Below are positions 42,616 to 64,000 of a stretch of DNA of 64,000 nt, piece by piece. The position numbers and the translations under genes were made by a program. The stretch covers positions 482,501-546,500 of the forward strand of contig JALDNG010000026.1 in NCBI GenBank assembly GCA_024349245.1, read 5' to 3'. This stretch comes from Neodontobutis hainanensis (taxonomy: Eukaryota; Chordata; Actinopteri; Gobiiformes; Odontobutidae). A model generated the notes under the pieces. That model searched no databases and was not told where the DNA came from. It saw only the letters and a program-made list of their open reading frames with translations. How positions within the stretch are numbered: position 1 is the stretch's first letter; each line of letters begins with the position of its first letter.

Positions 42616-44251
42616 TTTATTTATTTGAATGTTATTACAGTTTCTCAATATAATCTCCTCAAGGAAATGAAAGTCTAAAAAAGAACATTAGCAAACATTA
42701 TAAAATAACACATAGGCTATCGAGCTACACTGTTGTGGTCAGTGGTGGGAGGAGTGAGTTTGGTCACTGTGCTGCCGTGTGCCAGTCTGAGCAGCACTGT
42801 GATGCATATAGCTGGGCACATAAAGTGTTCAATCTCATATATTCAAGATGGGGGCAAATTAAGGAATTGATTCGAAGCTTTAGATGCAATGGCAGAATAG
42901 TAAAAGAACTAACAAGAGGTGTAACAGTCTGCATATCATGGTTTAATTATTACAAAAACTCTATGAAGATGGTGAAGTCACTCTGACTGACTTGTCTTCC
43001 TAATGGCTTAAATCTAGATCGAATAAACCTGAGTATCTCAAAAGATAGAAAAGTTCTTAGAAAAATAACATCTCACAGTATCCTTTTAGTGTGTGTGTGT
43101 GTGTTTTCTTTACATAAGAGAACAAATCAAAGGAGAGCAAGACAAAGATGGTGTGCTATTTTGCCATCGCAGATGCAGCACTAAGGTTAGATTTTGCAGT
43201 GGCTTATTATTTTGTTATGGTTTCACAGAAAAGCCCTGTTTTGGCATAAGTGAAATTACTAAATAGCCCGCCCACCTCTCATTTAACAGACCTCAGAGCA
43301 AGGGTATTCACAGTAAGAAAAATCTGTTGTTAAGCTCAAATGGTTTGTGTTACCAAGGCAACAGTATGTATGTATGTATGTGGTGCAACGGGCACAGTAC
43401 ATCTAAGACTCTAGATAGTGGTTTTGTTCTGACCCAAGAACAACTATAAGAGTAGTTTAAAAATTTGCAAACCAGGGCATCTTAGTGACATGTGAAGGGT
43501 ACAACATAGCGCGTCCTACTCACATTCAAGCAGCATATTATAAATCTTTCACATATGAATAGGCCAGGAACAATATAGTTCAACCTTCACAAAAGCTAAA
43601 GATCAATTTAGTTACTTTTCATTACACAATATTAAAGAATATAGATGAGTATTTGTTGTATTTTGTATAGATATAGTGCATATATATTTCTAATCATAGC
43701 GTATTACATTACAGTAATACAGTAAGGGCTTTCAAAGTATTTACAATACGTCTATCATCTCTTTATTTACAGAGTATCACACCTGCTTTCATAAGGGATT
43801 TGCTTTAAAAGTGATATTAGATATTCAGATACGGAACAGCATAACAAGTCAAGGCAAGTGTTTACATGTACAACACAAACAGACAAACATCTTACACTCA
43901 AACCAGTGGATGGCTGATAGTCTCCAAAAATTGCATTATTATTGCTCAGTATTAGATGAGGTATAAGTGAATGTCAGTGCAGTCTGTGTTTAGTAAGGGG
44001 ACTTCGGAGATTGATGAGTGAGGGATGGAAAGTAGGTTAAACCAAGGTGTCTTTAAACCTTGTCCTAAAAACATCTGTGAGGGTAAAATAAAGTGGCAAA
44101 TGTCTTTGAACTATACTGCAGTGTATGTCACTTTGTATAAGATAAAAAAATACTGACTAAAAAGGCACACATATGACTTTAGACTACAGTAGACTGTAAT
44201 TATGGGCAGCTGACCCTCCAAATAACTCGTGACCACATTCCACAATTTGAT
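42616..44251 (-). other. 3' UTR of magix-like gene
   Basis: Sequence downstream of the stop at 44252-44254. A minus-strand AATAAA lies at 42616-42621, giving a UTR of about 1.6 kb. AT-rich, with no coding signal; a TATG tetranucleotide run is present near 43368-43381. Confidence 0.45.
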
Positions 44252-62434
<18,183 letters not shown>

Positions 62435-63309
62435 CTGAAGAAAGGAAAAAGCAACAAAGCAGTGTGACATAGGGAACACATAAAGATTGTGATGAGCTTC
62501 TGTTTATTGTTTGGTACAGCTCAAGCACATGCTCAGAGGTCTTTTCCAAATCAAACATCCTATGTGTAAAAGGTGTTAAGCAAGTTCCTCATGCATGCAT
62601 AAGAGAGTAAGGTTAGTTGCAGAAGCCACAACAGTTGATACTGTCAGCAGAAGGAGGCAGACCTGATCATGGGGGCTCCGTTTCCTCTCTGAGATCTCTT
62701 AATATAATTTCATGAGCTTTACAGCCCCTGATGACAGGTCACTTGCTGTTATAGACGGCTGAGAGCCTCTCTAGCTTGTCAGTGTGACAGAAGACCACTC
62801 AGTTGTTACTTCCCTTGCAGACCGCCCCCCCATGTGTCAATATGCTGTGCTATTAAAACATGTCACTGTGGCAGAGCTTTATTACTTGAGGCATTGCGCT
62901 ACATATACAGACTTTATGACTGTTCTCATATGGCTGCTGCTTATAAAGGGGACTTCTGGAGTTTTTGGTCATGATGTTATAAAACAGATTTCTGCACTAT
63001 CGGGGAGGGAAAAAATGGAAGGTCTCTTTGAAATTGGAAAATGCTTTAAGAATTTGTAAACAAGTTAGTCAAGCTTTAGATGCCTAATAAAACATGAAAA
63101 TAAAAGAAGTAAGCCAGGGGGTTGCACTGGAGCAGAGGGAAGTGTAGTAGTAGTGTCAGTGAGAGGATGGGTGATACAGCAGCCTGGTGCATTAGCTCAT
63201 CCATCACTGTCCACACTCCATGCAGTCAGGCTGTCCAAGGACGCCCAGGCAGACTCCAGGAATGATAAAAGATAAACAAATAGAGATACTAATTGACAAA
63301 AGTAAAACT
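62435..63309 (-). other. magix: magix-like intron, upstream part
   Basis: No exon, repeat or regulatory element recognised. I looked for a PDZ0-type exon (GELGVTVLGG-like) and saw none. Confidence 0.5.
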
Positions 63310-63800
63310 AGAAAATTAATGAGTATAAATTTCTTGGTGTGATCCTCAGTCACATTGTCATATTTGTTCAAAAGTGGCTAAAAGCATTTTTATAATGGGT
63401 AGGTATAAATACTAAATCAGAAAGCTCTCTCCATCTTGTATTGTTCACTCATTGTACTGTATATTAATTACTGAAGTGTGGGGAAATACCTTCAAGAGTC
63501 ATCTAAAGACTTTATACAGATTACAGAAAAAAGCCATCACAATTGTACACAACGTGAGTTTTAGAGATCATACTAACACATTGTTCTTAAAATCAGATAA
63601 AAACTTGAAGACTTAATCAAATTAATAACATTATAGATATTTTATAAAGCTAGAAACAATCAACTCCTGAATAACACCCCAAAAATGTTTGCTAATTGTG
63701 GGGAAAAAAGAGGACAATTCTATTTAAAAGTACTGTGTGTTCACACCACCTTAAAAAGGTTATCACTAATATAAGTGAGGTGACTCTTTGAAACCCCTTT
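63310..63800 (+). mobile_element. LINE reverse-transcriptase fragment (Rex1/L2-like), degenerate
   Basis: With frameshifts and stops, the plus strand reads pieces of the C-terminal region of a non-LTR reverse transcriptase: NEYKFLGVIL, RLQKKAITIVHN, SFRDHTNTLFLKSDK, then KARNNQLLNNTPKMF. These follow the order seen in fish LINE elements. It is a pseudogene fragment with no intact frame; the clade is uncertain. Confidence 0.65.
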
Positions 63801-64000
63801 TTTATGACCAGTAAGTGATACAACACAGAAGAGTGGGTGGTCCCCATAGAGCTAGATATTGTTTGAGTAAATAATGTTAATTAAAATGTAAATAATATTA
63901 TTTTAAATAATTTGGTTAAATAAACTGATTTAGAAATAATCCAGATAATGATAATTAATTGATATTGGAATGGCAGGAATGGCATCTTTTTTTTCTTCTG

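Overview
The window is nuclear DNA of a vertebrate, almost certainly a teleost fish. It holds multi-exon genes with GT-AG introns, AT-rich introns, and scattered remnants of transposon families common in fish (pogo-like, Tc1-like, Penelope-like, RTE/Rex3-like, a LINE reverse transcriptase). I see no prokaryotic features, CRISPR array, rRNA or tRNA. Gene models were built by reading splice sites and checking that exon phases join; protein comparisons are from memory, not from searches.

Layout: (1) 1-1458, plus strand: last coding exon of a PDZD4/PDZRN3-type gene. (2) 3974-14771, minus strand: a complete kdm5c. Its 27 coding exons join in frame to 1,554 residues, close to human KDM5C (about 1,560), with JmjN, ARID, PHD1, JmjC, C5HC2, PLU-1 and PHD2 in order. 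A noncoding first exon lies near 15.87-16.2 kb. (3) 19010-40605, minus strand: iqsec2, an ARF guanine-nucleotide exchange factor, with IQ, Sec7 and PH domains and a PDZ-binding C terminus. The long form predicts 1,501 residues. (4) 44252-62434, minus strand: a MAGI-family scaffold running off the right edge, best read as magix. It has a GUK-like domain, a decayed WW region, four PDZ domains and a long basic/acidic tail. About 1,326 residues lie in the window.

The order and orientation of kdm5c and iqsec2 match human Xp11.22. MAGIX and PDZD4 are also on the human X, so the window looks like a compact piece of that ancestral linkage group. Functionally it combines one chromatin regulator (H3K4 demethylase) with three genes of PDZ-based synaptic or junctional scaffolding: two end in class I PDZ ligands and one is a multi-PDZ protein.

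The most interesting signals are predicted alternative splicing events. In iqsec2 they are two alternative first exons joining one acceptor, an undescribed-looking 177-nt in-frame cassette, and a 39-nt microexon with a TGC-pyrimidine signature. In magix a 92-nt exon switches the reading frame of the last exon and so chooses between a 22-residue and a 353-residue tail. The fish magix-like gene also seems to preserve a MAGI architecture lost in mammals, but without the PDZ3 equivalent.
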